NCBI GenBank assembly: GCA_044374295.1
Contig: JBILOU010000089.1
Location: 1 to 6,075, forward strand
Length of the DNA stretch: 6,075 bases
DNA from: CAIZGX01 sp044374295
GTDB taxonomy: Bacteria > Bacteroidota > Bacteroidia > Flavobacteriales_D > Sanyastnellaceae
Direction of reading: 5' to 3'
Below, piece by piece: positions 1 through 6,075 of the stretch. Position 1 is the first letter of the stretch. Each line of letters starts with the position of its first letter. The notes beneath the pieces are model-generated. The model searched no databases. It saw nothing but the letters and a program-made list of their open reading frames with translations, and had not been told where the DNA came from. Position numbers and translations under genes: made by a program.

Positions 1-1
1 T

Positions 2-49
2 GATTTTATTCGTCGTAAACTCGACGAAGTGTCTCTTATTGAACTCTAA
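2..49 (+). CDS. 3' end of an unidentified upstream gene (partial)
   Basis: Reading from base 2 gives 15 codons ending in TAA at 47-49, with the translation DFIRRKLDEVSLIEL. The mixed charged and hydrophobic make-up looks like the C-terminal helix of a real protein. A second frame is also open here (3-80), but its translation is less protein-like and would run through the promoter-like box at 58-65. The fragment is too short to assign a family, so no function is proposed. The gene would lie 46 nt upstream of trhO on the same strand. Confidence 0.45.
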   Translation, partial: DFIRRKLDEVSLIEL

Positions 50-57
50 TACATTCG

Positions 58-65
58 TATCTTTG
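58..65 (+). promoter_or_regulatory. Bacteroidota-type -7 box upstream of trhO
   Basis: TATCTTTG at 58-65 matches the Bacteroidota -7 consensus TAnnTTTG exactly. The best upstream candidate for the -33 element is TTG at 39-41, 16 nt away, which is slightly short for the usual spacing. It would overlap the end of the preceding gene. Transcription would start roughly at 70-75, leaving a leader of about 20-25 nt before the ATG at 96. The -7 match is seen directly; promoter activity is inferred. Confidence 0.55.
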
Positions 66-95
66 CGCCGTCTAGAATAATCTATACTTGTTCAG

Positions 96-1118
96 ATGAA
101 GAAATTATACAACACAGAAGACAAGCGCGTCTTGCGCCAACGTATGCTCGCGGATAACACTCCGCGAACAACAGTTTCATTTTACAAATACCATCAGATT
201 GAAGATCCGCAAGGCTTTCGCGACGCGCTTTTCGCACGTTGGAACGACCTTGGTGTTCTCGGTAGAACCTACATTGCATCTGAAGGAATTAACGCCCAGA
301 TTTCCGTTCCAACAGAAAACTTCGAGGCCTTTGTAAAAGATCTTTTCACAATAGATTTTCTAAACGGAATTCGTCTGAACACCGCAGTAGACGAAGGAAA
401 ATCGTTCTACGCCTTGAAAGTAAAACTTCGAAACAAAATTGTTGCAGACGGAATTGAAGATCCTAATTTCGATCCATCGAACACCGGAAAATACTTGACC
501 GCTGACGAGTGGAATCAACAACTCTCTGATCCAAATACCGTGGTTGTTGACATGCGCAACCACTACGAAAGTGAGGTGGGCCACTTCGAAGGCGCTATTT
601 GTCCCGACGTAGACACCTTCCGCGAAGAACTTCAGGTGGTGGAAAATATTCTTCAAAACGACAAAGACAAAAAAGTGCTCATGTATTGCACCGGTGGTAT
701 TCGTTGTGAAAAAGCTTCGGCTTACATGAAACACAAAGGATTCGAAAATGTCTATCACCTCGAGGGTGGAATTATCAAATATGCTCGCGATGCCAAAGCG
801 AATAACCTGGATATTAAATTCAAAGGTGTGAATTTCGTTTTCGATGAACGTCTTGCAGAGCGCATCTCCGATGAAGTAATTGCATCGTGTCATCAATGCG
901 GAGAACCCTTCGATCACCACACGAATTGTATGAATCTCGGTTGTCACATCTTGTTCATCCAATGCGACAAATGCAAGGAGAAATACGAGAATTGTTGCTC
1001 TGAAGAGTGTCAAAGCATCACTCACTTGAGCGAAGAAGAGCAAAAAGAACTGCGTAAGAAAACGCCTGTAGTTCGCAACGTGTATAAGAAAGGACGAATG
1101 CCGAAGCTCACGAAATAA
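96..1118 (+). CDS. trhO: tRNA uridine(34) hydroxylase TrhO (YceA/UPF0176, rhodanese family)
   Basis: This 340-aa cytosolic protein is the TrhO/YceA family enzyme that hydroxylates wobble uridine 34 of certain tRNAs to 5-hydroxyuridine in an O2-dependent reaction. The N-terminal alpha/beta domain, roughly residues 25-120, carries family blocks such as PRTTVSFYKY and ASEGINAQISVP. A rhodanese domain follows at about 143-240. It begins with VVVDMRNHYESEVGHFEGA and has the active-site loop YCTGGIRCEKAS, with the predicted catalytic Cys198 and a second Cys204. The tail, residues 265-305, is Cys-rich (CHQC at 265-268, then Cys278, 283, 290, 293, 300, 301 and 305), probably metal-binding or structural and typical of the family. 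Length is close to the roughly 350 aa of the E. coli protein. The ATG at 96 gives the normal N-terminus; the Met at residue 17 would cut into the conserved lead-in. There is no Shine-Dalgarno. The gene appears to be its own unit, because a new promoter lies just downstream. The family call is very secure; activity in this organism is inferred. Confidence 0.96.
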   Translation: MKKLYNTEDKRVLRQRMLADNTPRTTVSFYKYHQIEDPQGFRDALFARWNDLGVLGRTYIASEGINAQISVPTENFEAFVKDLFTIDFLNGIRLNTAVDEGKSFYALKVKLRNKIVADGIEDPNFDPSNTGKYLTADEWNQQLSDPNTVVVDMRNHYESEVGHFEGAICPDVDTFREELQVVENILQNDKDKKVLMYCTGGIRCEKASAYMKHKGFENVYHLEGGIIKYARDAKANNLDIKFKGVNFVFDERLAERISDEVIASCHQCGEPFDHHTNCMNLGCHILFIQCDKCKEKYENCCSEECQSITHLSEEEQKELRKKTPVVRNVYKKGRMPKLTK

Positions 1119-1125
1119 TCATTTC

Positions 1126-1155
1126 TTGCACACGTGCTCAAAAATGTTATATTCG
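1126..1155 (+). promoter_or_regulatory. Bacteroidota -33/-7 promoter for the DUF2795-to-polysaccharide gene run
   Basis: In the 69-bp gap after trhO, TTG at 1126-1128 is followed after 19 nt by TATATTCG at 1148-1155. The second box matches TAnnTTTG at all but one fixed position, and the spacing fits the TTG-N19-TAnnTTTG layout known for Flavobacteriia and Bacteroidia. Transcription would begin around 1160-1163, giving a leader of about 25 nt before the ATG at 1188. It is the best-formed promoter in the window and probably drives the closely spaced genes downstream. Activity is inferred. Confidence 0.6.
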
Positions 1156-1187
1156 CGTAACGTAAAAAAACCTTAAGCGTTAATACT

Positions 1188-1409
1188 ATGTACTGGACTT
1201 TAGAATTGGCCTCATATCTCGAAGACGCACCTTGGCCTGCAACAAAAGAAGAATTAATCGATTATGCAATGCGTGCTGGAGCACCGTTGGAAGTAGTTGA
1301 AAACCTTCAACAATTAGAAGACGAAGAAGAAGTATTCGAGAGCATTGAAGACATTTGGCCAGACTACCCAACGAAAGAAGATTTTTTCTTCAACGAAGAC
1401 GAATATTAA
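1188..1409 (+). CDS. DUF2795 family small acidic protein, function unknown
   Basis: This 73-aa protein is strongly acidic: 22 Asp/Glu against 3 Lys/Arg. Residues 7-45 fit the DUF2795 pattern, with the landmarks YLEDAPWPATKEELIDYA and then GAPLEVVENLQQLED. A very acidic and aromatic tail (VFESIEDIWPDYP, NEDEY) follows. Near-identical short proteins are widespread in Bacteroidota, where this form is full length, so it is not a fragment. No signal peptide, membrane segment or catalytic motif is visible; it should be a small soluble cytosolic helical protein. It is the first gene after the promoter at 1126-1155 and lies 23 nt before the deaminase gene. No biochemical role is known to me and none is proposed. 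The ATG has A at -3 but no Shine-Dalgarno. Confidence 0.93.
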   Translation: MYWTLELASYLEDAPWPATKEELIDYAMRAGAPLEVVENLQQLEDEEEVFESIEDIWPDYPTKEDFFFNEDEY

Positions 1410-1432
1410 TTTCTCTTTCGTAGTCTTTTTCC

Positions 1433-1870
1433 ATGCCAACAACTGAGGAACTTAAACAACTGAGGTATGACCTCGCATACTTGCGCATGGCTAAAGAATG
1501 GGCGAAGCTTTCGCATTGTACCCGAAAACAAGTGGGTGCACTTCTTGTGAAAAACGGCGTTATTATTTCCGATGGTTACAACGGAACACCGAGCGGATTT
1601 CCCAATACATGTGAAAACGAAATTGGAGAAACCCATTGGTACGTCTTACACGCAGAAGCAAATGCAATTTTAAAAGTCGCGAAATCTACCAATAACGCGC
1701 AAGGCTCAACGCTATACATTACACTAAGTCCTTGTAAAGACTGCTGTAAACTTATTCTTCAATCGGGCATTACACGCATGGTTTATCTCGACGCATACAA
1801 AGACACAACCGCAATAGACTTCTTGAAAAATTCAGGAGTTGAAGTTGTTCAACGAGAACTTCCAGAATAA
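1433..1870 (+). CDS. dCMP deaminase / ComEB-type zinc deaminase
   Basis: This 145-aa cytosolic enzyme belongs to the cytidine/deoxycytidylate deaminase superfamily. The zinc site is complete. HAEAN supplies ligand His73 and the proton-shuttling Glu75, and SPCKDCCK supplies ligands Cys101 and Cys104. Upstream, CTRKQVGALLVKNGVIISDG (residues 29-48) and YNGTPSGFPNTCE (49-61) are the blocks seen in dCMP deaminases and in Bacillus ComEB-like proteins, and they help form the nucleotide pocket. The likely reaction is dCMP + H2O to dUMP + NH3, feeding dTMP synthesis. The length is typical of the short bacterial form. The start is ATG 1433 after a pyrimidine-rich 23-nt gap with no Shine-Dalgarno; the stop lies 28 nt before the first protease. 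Substrate is assigned from the family: a related nucleotide or modified-cytosine deaminase cannot be excluded. The comEB name used in some genomes does not imply competence here. Confidence 0.9.
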   Translation: MPTTEELKQLRYDLAYLRMAKEWAKLSHCTRKQVGALLVKNGVIISDGYNGTPSGFPNTCENEIGETHWYVLHAEANAILKVAKSTNNAQGSTLYITLSPCKDCCKLILQSGITRMVYLDAYKDTTAIDFLKNSGVEVVQRELPE

Positions 1871-1898
1871 CGCTATCTTTTCCACTTCGAATCACACC

Positions 1899-3533
1899 AT
1901 GTCTGAAGAAATACAAAACGAAAAATCTGGCAAGTCTCCTCTACAGCCCTTGTATTACGCGTTTGTTTTAATCGCGGGAATTCTCATTGGAACCGTCCTT
2001 GCCGATAAAAACTTACTTACCATTAAAACAGGTAAAGAAGACAATCCGAATAAGCTTGTTAGCCTCATCGATTTTATTGAAGACAATTACGTCGACAGTG
2101 TAGATAAAAAGAAGATTATCGACGATGCAATAGCATCGATTCTTAAAAATTTAGATCCACATAGCTACTACCTAAACCCTGAAGAATACGCCAAGGCACG
2201 AGAAGAAATGTCTGGGTCCTATCAAGGTGTTGGTGTAGAATTTTTAATTCTTCGTGACTCACTTATGGTGAGTCGTGTTGTCCCTTTCGGCCCTAGCTTC
2301 CGCGCTGGTATTCAGTCTGGAGACCGCATTGTGCAAGTAGATGGAAAAGATATCTCTGGCAAATCGTTGAACAACGAAGGTGTTATGAAGATGTTGAAGG
2401 GTGAAGCTGGAAGTAATGTGAACATTAGCGTGCTACGCAAAAAGGAGTATTTAAATTTCAATATTGAAAGAGGTTCACTCCCTCTTCCAAGCGTGCCCTC
2501 TTATTACAAAATTGAAGAAGGGCTTGGATACATCAAGATCGATCGCTTCGCGAAAACAACCTACGACGAGTTCTTAGCTGCAGGAAATTCACTTCGAAAC
2601 CAAGGTTGCTCGAAATTCATTTTAGACTTGCGAGGAAACGGCGGCGGACTGCTCGAGCAAGCCACAAGCATTGCTGAAGAGTTTCTAGAAAAAGACCGCT
2701 TAATGGTGTATACGGCAGGTTCTCACTCTGGAAGAAATGATTACAATACTCAAAAGCGCGGTGCGTTCGCAGACGTTCAAGTTACGGTGCTCATCGATGA
2801 ATACAGTGCTTCTGCAAGTGAAATTGTTGCGGGCGCATTGCAAGACTGGGACCGGGCCATTGTTGTGGGAAGGCGCTCCTTTGGTAAAGGTCTTGTTCAA
2901 AGTGAAATTGAACTTCCAGATAAAAGCGCGCTTCGCCTGACTACTGCTCGCTATTACACACCAACAGGAAGATGTATTCAAAAACCTTATGGCGATTCTT
3001 CTAAGTACTTCAACGAAACACACCAACGTTGGTTAAGCGGGGAGTTATTCAACCAAGAAAAAATATCACATGCCGACTCTTTGAGGTTCTACACACCTTC
3101 GGGAAGAGTGGTTTACGGTGGCGGTGGAATAACGCCAGACGTCTTCATTCCATTCGATTCTACTTCAACATCGTTCGCTCTTATCGACATCGTTAACTTC
3201 GGAATATTGAGATACCAATGCTTCGATTATGTTGATCAAAACAGGGCTGCCCTTTCCAATTGGAAATCTTTCGATCAATACCAAAAAACCTACAAAACAG
3301 ACGACGCGTTAATTGATAAAACACTGAAGGCTGCAGTAGAACAAAACATCAAATACAGTAAGGCTGAAGTAGCAAAACTTCGCTCTCAATGTGCGCTTCG
3401 ATTTAAAGCTCAAATTGCACGGGCTTTGTTCGACGAAAACGCTATGATTCGCATTATGAATGGCGAAGATCCAGAACTGTTCAGGGCTGTAGAGATTTCC
3501 AAAAACTACAACACTTATTTCTATCACCCGTAA
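1899..3533 (+). CDS. S41 family carboxy-terminal processing protease, membrane-anchored (CtpA-like)
   Basis: This 544-aa PDZ serine protease belongs to the Ctp/Prc (tail-specific) branch of family S41. A short cytosolic N-terminus is followed by one hydrophobic segment at about residues 18-35 (LYYAFVLIAGILIGTVLA). It has no clear cleavage site, so the enzyme is predicted to be anchored in the inner membrane and face the periplasm. An N-terminal helical part (DPHSYYL) leads to a PDZ domain at about 104-190 (GVGVEF, RAGIQSGDRIVQVDGKDI). The protease core at about 200-417 contains LDLRGNGGGLL, the nucleophile loop SASASEI with Ser305, and SFGKGLVQ with Lys330. The 25-residue Ser-Lys spacing matches the E. 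coli Prc dyad. The C-terminal 125 or so residues are helical with no recognised motif. The reading frame is open up to a TTG at 1839, overlapping the deaminase gene, but ATG 1899 gives the sensible anchor topology and was chosen. Its stop overlaps the rnpA start (TAATG). Substrates are unknown. Confidence 0.93.
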   Translation: MSEEIQNEKSGKSPLQPLYYAFVLIAGILIGTVLADKNLLTIKTGKEDNPNKLVSLIDFIEDNYVDSVDKKKIIDDAIASILKNLDPHSYYLNPEEYAKAREEMSGSYQGVGVEFLILRDSLMVSRVVPFGPSFRAGIQSGDRIVQVDGKDISGKSLNNEGVMKMLKGEAGSNVNISVLRKKEYLNFNIERGSLPLPSVPSYYKIEEGLGYIKIDRFAKTTYDEFLAAGNSLRNQGCSKFILDLRGNGGGLLEQATSIAEEFLEKDRLMVYTAGSHSGRNDYNTQKRGAFADVQVTVLIDEYSASASEIVAGALQDWDRAIVVGRRSFGKGLVQSEIELPDKSALRLTTARYYTPTGRCIQKPYGDSSKYFNETHQRWLSGELFNQEKISHADSLRFYTPSGRVVYGGGGITPDVFIPFDSTSTSFALIDIVNFGILRYQCFDYVDQNRAALSNWKSFDQYQKTYKTDDALIDKTLKAAVEQNIKYSKAEVAKLRSQCALRFKAQIARALFDENAMIRIMNGEDPELFRAVEISKNYNTYFYHP

Positions 3534-3937
3534 TGGAAACGCTTTCCAAACAGGAACGGCTCTACAAAAAAAAATCCATTGAGTCGTTGTATGCTCATGG
3601 AAAAAGCATAAAAACACCCGCTATCATTTGCTTGTATCACCCTTCAGAGGATGACTCTGAATTTCCTGTGCAAGCGTTATTCACAGCACCGAAGCGCCGC
3701 TTCGCGCGAGCACACGACAGAAATAGAATCAAGCGATTGATTAAGGAAGTCTACCGAAAAGAAAAACAAGTTCTTTATGACCACCTCAACAACAAGGGTG
3801 AAAAATTGTCGTTAGCCTTTATCTTTACGGGTAACCGTATTCCCGATTACGACTATGTGGAACAAAAAATTAAGTACCTTATTCGACATCTTATTTCCGT
3901 TACGAACCAAGAGCATTCCAACCATGAAAATACTTAA
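3533..3937 (+). CDS. rnpA: Ribonuclease P protein component
   Basis: This 134-aa basic protein is the protein subunit of RNase P, which binds the catalytic RNA and helps remove 5' leaders from precursor tRNAs in the cytosol. The diagnostic RNR signature is clear: RAHDRNRIKRLIKEVYR at residues 59-75, including Arg63-Asn64-Arg65 and Lys67-Arg68. It is preceded by the strand and loop FPVQALFTAPKRRFARA, which corresponds to the family's central strand and the turn before the RNR helix. The N-terminal KKKSIESLYAHGKS matches the usual start of the family, and the length is normal. The start ATG shares one base with the stop of the upstream protease (TAATG at 3531-3535), suggesting termination-reinitiation. 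The last 14 nt overlap the next protease gene. The gene is not next to rpmH, unlike in many bacteria. The polar tail (NQEHSNHENT) is not conserved in the family and is probably shaped by the overlap. Confidence 0.95.
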   Translation: METLSKQERLYKKKSIESLYAHGKSIKTPAIICLYHPSEDDSEFPVQALFTAPKRRFARAHDRNRIKRLIKEVYRKEKQVLYDHLNNKGEKLSLAFIFTGNRIPDYDYVEQKIKYLIRHLISVTNQEHSNHENT

Positions 3938-5591
3938 GCGCACCCTTCTTTTCTCTCTGCTCTCCCTTTGTTCACTCTCTTCCTTTGCACAACCCAACCC
4001 GTCTACAAACTATTTCGAAGTTGTAAAAAACTTAGAAATATTCACCGACGTTTTCCGTCAAATAAATCAATTGTATGTGGAAGAGGCTACGCCTGGAAAC
4101 CTTGTGAATGCTGCCCTTAGCGGAATGTTGGCTTCACTTGATCCATACACAATATACTATCCAGAATCACGCATTGAAGATGCAATGTACCTTCAAACAG
4201 GAAGATATGGCGGAATAGGCGCTCGTGTAGATTTAGTAAGTGGAAGAAACACTGTCCTTGAAGTTTTCGAATCGTTTCCGGCGTACAAATCTGGACTTCG
4301 TGCGGGAGATATTATCACGCACATCAACGGAAAATCAATTGATGGAATTGACCTAGACAACCTGGAAGACGGGCTTACCGGAACACCTGGAAGCGTTGTG
4401 AATTTAACTGTTCTTCAACTAGGGAAACCAAACGCAACAGAATTTGCTGTAACCCGCGAAAGCATTAAGACTCCAGATGTACCCCACTTCCAACTACTAG
4501 AAAACAATGTTGGATACATCAAACTTGATGAGTTCACGCAAACAGCTTCGGAAGATGTAAAAAATAGCTTCAACACATTGAAAGGAAAGGGAATGAATAA
4601 ACTCATTTTAGACCTTCGTGGAAACGGTGGTGGACTTTTGAATGAAGCTGTAAAGATTGTGAACTTTTTTGTTCCGAAAGGAACGGAAATCACGCGCACA
4701 ATGGGAAAGACAGAGTCTTGGAAACAAATCTATGTTGGACAATACGACCCTATTGATTTAACCATGCCTTTGGTTGTTTTAGTTGATGAAATGTCTGCTT
4801 CAGCATCTGAAATCGTAAGTGGAGGTCTTCAAGATTTAGACCGAGCTGTTATTGTAGGCGTGCCTTCTTTTGGAAAGGGTTTGGTTCAACAAACCTTGGA
4901 TCTCTCCTACAACGCGAAGATGAAAGTAACTGTCGCAAAGTACTACACACCTAGCGGAAGATGCATTCAAAAGCTCGACTACGGCAATAAAAAAGACGGG
5001 CGTGCAACGCAGATAGACACAACTAAAATCAGAACATTCTACACCACCCACGGAAGACCCGTGAAAGACGGAAGTGGTGTTTATCCAGATGTTATAATGT
5101 CTGCAAGCGCTTCGAAAGAAATACTCGCGCAATTGCAAAAGAACTTCGCTTACTTCCGCTTTGGAGTTGAGTTTAAGAAGACTCACGCTTCCATTGATTC
5201 TGCTGGAAGTTTCAAGATTTCACAAAATGACTACAACGAGTTTGTCCAATTCGCGAAGAAAAACGCGAAAGACTTTGTTCCGTCTTGGTTCGAACATGTT
5301 GAGAAATTAGAAAAGGAGTTGGCTAGTCAAACCGCTGTTAACGCAGCATTAAAAGACCAACTCAACAGTTTACACAACGGTATTTCTGCAGCGTTAGAAA
5401 GCACCTTGTCCCAACTTCAAAACGAAATAACACCGAAACTTGAAGCTAAAATTGTAGAGATGTATTACTTCCGTTCTGCTGCAATTAAACAGTCGTTAAC
5501 CAACGACCCTTTAATTACGGCTTCTCAAGATGTTTTTCAAAAGAGCTATTCAACCATTCTTGCTGGACCAGCAGGCACTGAAAAAAAATAA
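3924..5591 (+). CDS. S41 family carboxy-terminal processing protease, secreted form
   Basis: This 555-aa PDZ serine protease is a paralogue of the enzyme at 1899-3533. A classic signal peptide (MKILKRTLLFSLLSLCSLSSFA) is probably cut after Ala22 before Gln23, which predicts a soluble periplasmic or exported protein. Cys16 sits in LSLC, a poor lipobox, so a lipoprotein is unlikely. A PDZ domain spans about 89-175 (GGIGARVD, KSGLRAGDIITHINGKSI). The core at about 190-392 has LDLRGNGGGLL, SASASEI with nucleophile Ser293, and SFGKGLVQ with Lys318, again 25 residues apart. YYTPSGRCIQK is shared with the first protease. The C-terminal 160 or so residues include a helical, probably coiled-coil stretch at about 455-515. 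ATG 3924 was chosen because it gives the signal peptide; the frame is open further upstream, but that would put an unrelated sequence before it. The gene overlaps rnpA by 14 nt and ends 3 nt before the next start. Substrates are unknown. Confidence 0.93.
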   Translation: MKILKRTLLFSLLSLCSLSSFAQPNPSTNYFEVVKNLEIFTDVFRQINQLYVEEATPGNLVNAALSGMLASLDPYTIYYPESRIEDAMYLQTGRYGGIGARVDLVSGRNTVLEVFESFPAYKSGLRAGDIITHINGKSIDGIDLDNLEDGLTGTPGSVVNLTVLQLGKPNATEFAVTRESIKTPDVPHFQLLENNVGYIKLDEFTQTASEDVKNSFNTLKGKGMNKLILDLRGNGGGLLNEAVKIVNFFVPKGTEITRTMGKTESWKQIYVGQYDPIDLTMPLVVLVDEMSASASEIVSGGLQDLDRAVIVGVPSFGKGLVQQTLDLSYNAKMKVTVAKYYTPSGRCIQKLDYGNKKDGRATQIDTTKIRTFYTTHGRPVKDGSGVYPDVIMSASASKEILAQLQKNFAYFRFGVEFKKTHASIDSAGSFKISQNDYNEFVQFAKKNAKDFVPSWFEHVEKLEKELASQTAVNAALKDQLNSLHNGISAALESTLSQLQNEITPKLEAKIVEMYYFRSAAIKQSLTNDPLITASQDVFQKSYSTILAGPAGTEKK

Positions 5592-5594
5592 TCC

Positions 5595-6075
5595 GTGCTG
5601 AAATTCTTCAGTCATCCTAAAACACAAGTTGCAGCGTTGGCGCTGTGGGCTTTTATGCTCCCGCTGTGGAACCTAGGTATGTCTATTGCCATGTTCTTTC
5701 TGCTGTTCGTTGCGGTTGTCACTTCTGTTCAAAACAAGAAATTCGTATTACTTCCTGTACTAAGAAACCCTATTTATCTGAGTTTACTTCTTGTGTGGGC
5801 ACTCGTCGCGCTTGGACTATTCCGAAGTGGAGAAAATTCGTTGGTGTTGAAGGAAATCAAAACCCTTCTACCGCTGATTCTTGCCCCGCTGTTCCTTCAA
5901 AATCTTTCTACTCTTTCGAAAAAGGATGAAGCTGTTATTTGGAAGGTATTCTTCGCTTCAGTAGGATTGTCTGCACTCGTTTGCGTTGTGTATGCAGTTG
6001 TTAAATACCCGCTTCCTGAGCCTCGAAGCGCTTCACTCTTCATATCACACATCCGATTCAGTTTAATGGCTGTAT
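5595..6075 (+). CDS. O-antigen ligase / polymerase-like membrane protein, 5' part only
   Basis: An open frame of 160 codons starts at GTG 5595 and runs off the right edge. It encodes a very hydrophobic protein with about five likely membrane segments, near residues 11-27, 28-45, 60-77, 86-101 and 117-137. Between them are short charged loops such as FRSGENSLVLKEIK and QNLSTLSKKDEA. Near the edge, SASLFISHIRFSLMAV resembles the conserved segment seen in Bacteroidota members of the O-antigen ligase (WaaL/Wzy-like) superfamily, which join or polymerise surface polysaccharide at the periplasmic face of the inner membrane. The catalytic periplasmic loop lies outside the window, so ligase and polymerase cannot be told apart. 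GTG 5595 is the second codon after the in-frame stop of the protease; ATG 5655 (residue 21) is an alternative but would remove part of the first membrane segment. The family call rests on remembered sequence pattern and topology. Confidence 0.72.
   Translation, partial: MLKFFSHPKTQVAALALWAFMLPLWNLGMSIAMFFLLFVAVVTSVQNKKFVLLPVLRNPIYLSLLLVWALVALGLFRSGENSLVLKEIKTLLPLILAPLFLQNLSTLSKKDEAVIWKVFFASVGLSALVCVVYAVVKYPLPEPRSASLFISHIRFSLMAV

Noticed and set aside
360..1043. Long antisense open frame (227 codons) opposite trhO
   Set aside because: It lies wholly inside a confidently assigned gene. Its Phe/Val-rich translation is what the reverse complement of Lys/Glu/Asn-rich codons produces. No family pattern, promoter or start context supports it.
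1128..1137. Possible hairpin or terminator after trhO (GCAC-AC-GTGC)
   Set aside because: The two-base loop cannot form a stable stem-loop, the arms are only 4 bp, and no T-tract follows. At most it is a short palindrome within the promoter spacer.
1158..1182. Inverted repeat TAACG / CGTTA in the leader of the DUF2795 gene
   Set aside because: There are only 5 bp per arm with a 15-nt A-rich loop. This is expected by chance and too weak for a riboswitch or attenuator.
1874..1881. TATCTTTT as a -7 box before the first S41 protease
   Set aside because: It lacks the final G of the consensus. The nearest good TTG is at 1845-1847, giving a 26-nt spacer, too long. The 28-nt gap is more consistent with an internal operon junction.
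1839..1898. Upstream TTG extension of the first S41 protease overlapping the deaminase gene
   Set aside because: It adds 20 residues of no recognisable character before a normal Met and a well-formed anchor. ATG 1899 lies in the intergenic gap and gives the expected topology.
5645..5929. 94-codon open frame within the O-antigen-ligase-like gene
   Set aside because: It is in a different frame from the longer, uninterrupted hydrophobic reading frame that begins at 5595. Its Cys/Ser-rich translation shows no family features.

Overview
This window reads as ordinary, densely packed chromosome from a member of the Bacteroidota, most likely of the Flavobacteriia/Flavobacteriales. Three signs point there. 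None of the start codons has a Shine-Dalgarno-like leader. The two longer upstream regions carry Bacteroidota-type -7 boxes (TAnnTTTG or close to it). The gene set is also typical of the group: a very characteristic small acidic DUF2795 protein, paired S41 proteases around rnpA, and an O-antigen-ligase-like membrane protein. Base composition looks moderate (about 40-45% GC by eye, not computed). No mobile element, tRNA, rRNA, CRISPR array or phage gene was seen, and nothing suggests recent transfer.

Layout: every gene is on the + strand. Bases 2-49 are the last codons of an unidentified upstream gene. A promoter-like -7 box at 58-65 precedes trhO (96-1118), a tRNA U34 hydroxylase of the rhodanese superfamily. 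A 69-bp gap after trhO holds a better promoter (TTG, 19-nt spacer, TATATTCG). A tight gene run follows to the right edge: DUF2795 protein (1188-1409), dCMP-deaminase-family protein (1433-1870), membrane-anchored PDZ/S41 protease (1899-3533), RNase P protein rnpA (3533-3937), secreted PDZ/S41 protease (3924-5591), and the 5' part of an O-antigen-ligase/polymerase-like gene (5595 to beyond 6075). Gaps within the run are 23, 28, -1, -14 and 3 nt, so it is probably one transcription unit with translational coupling from the first protease onward.

Functionally the window mixes tRNA modification and maturation (TrhO, RnpA), nucleotide metabolism (deaminase) and envelope work (two carboxy-terminal-processing-type proteases and a surface polysaccharide enzyme). 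No obvious single pathway links them. I found no clear evidence of a previously undescribed system. The most interesting architecture is the RNase P protein gene sandwiched, with overlaps on both sides, between two paralogous proteases that are predicted to sit in different envelope locations.
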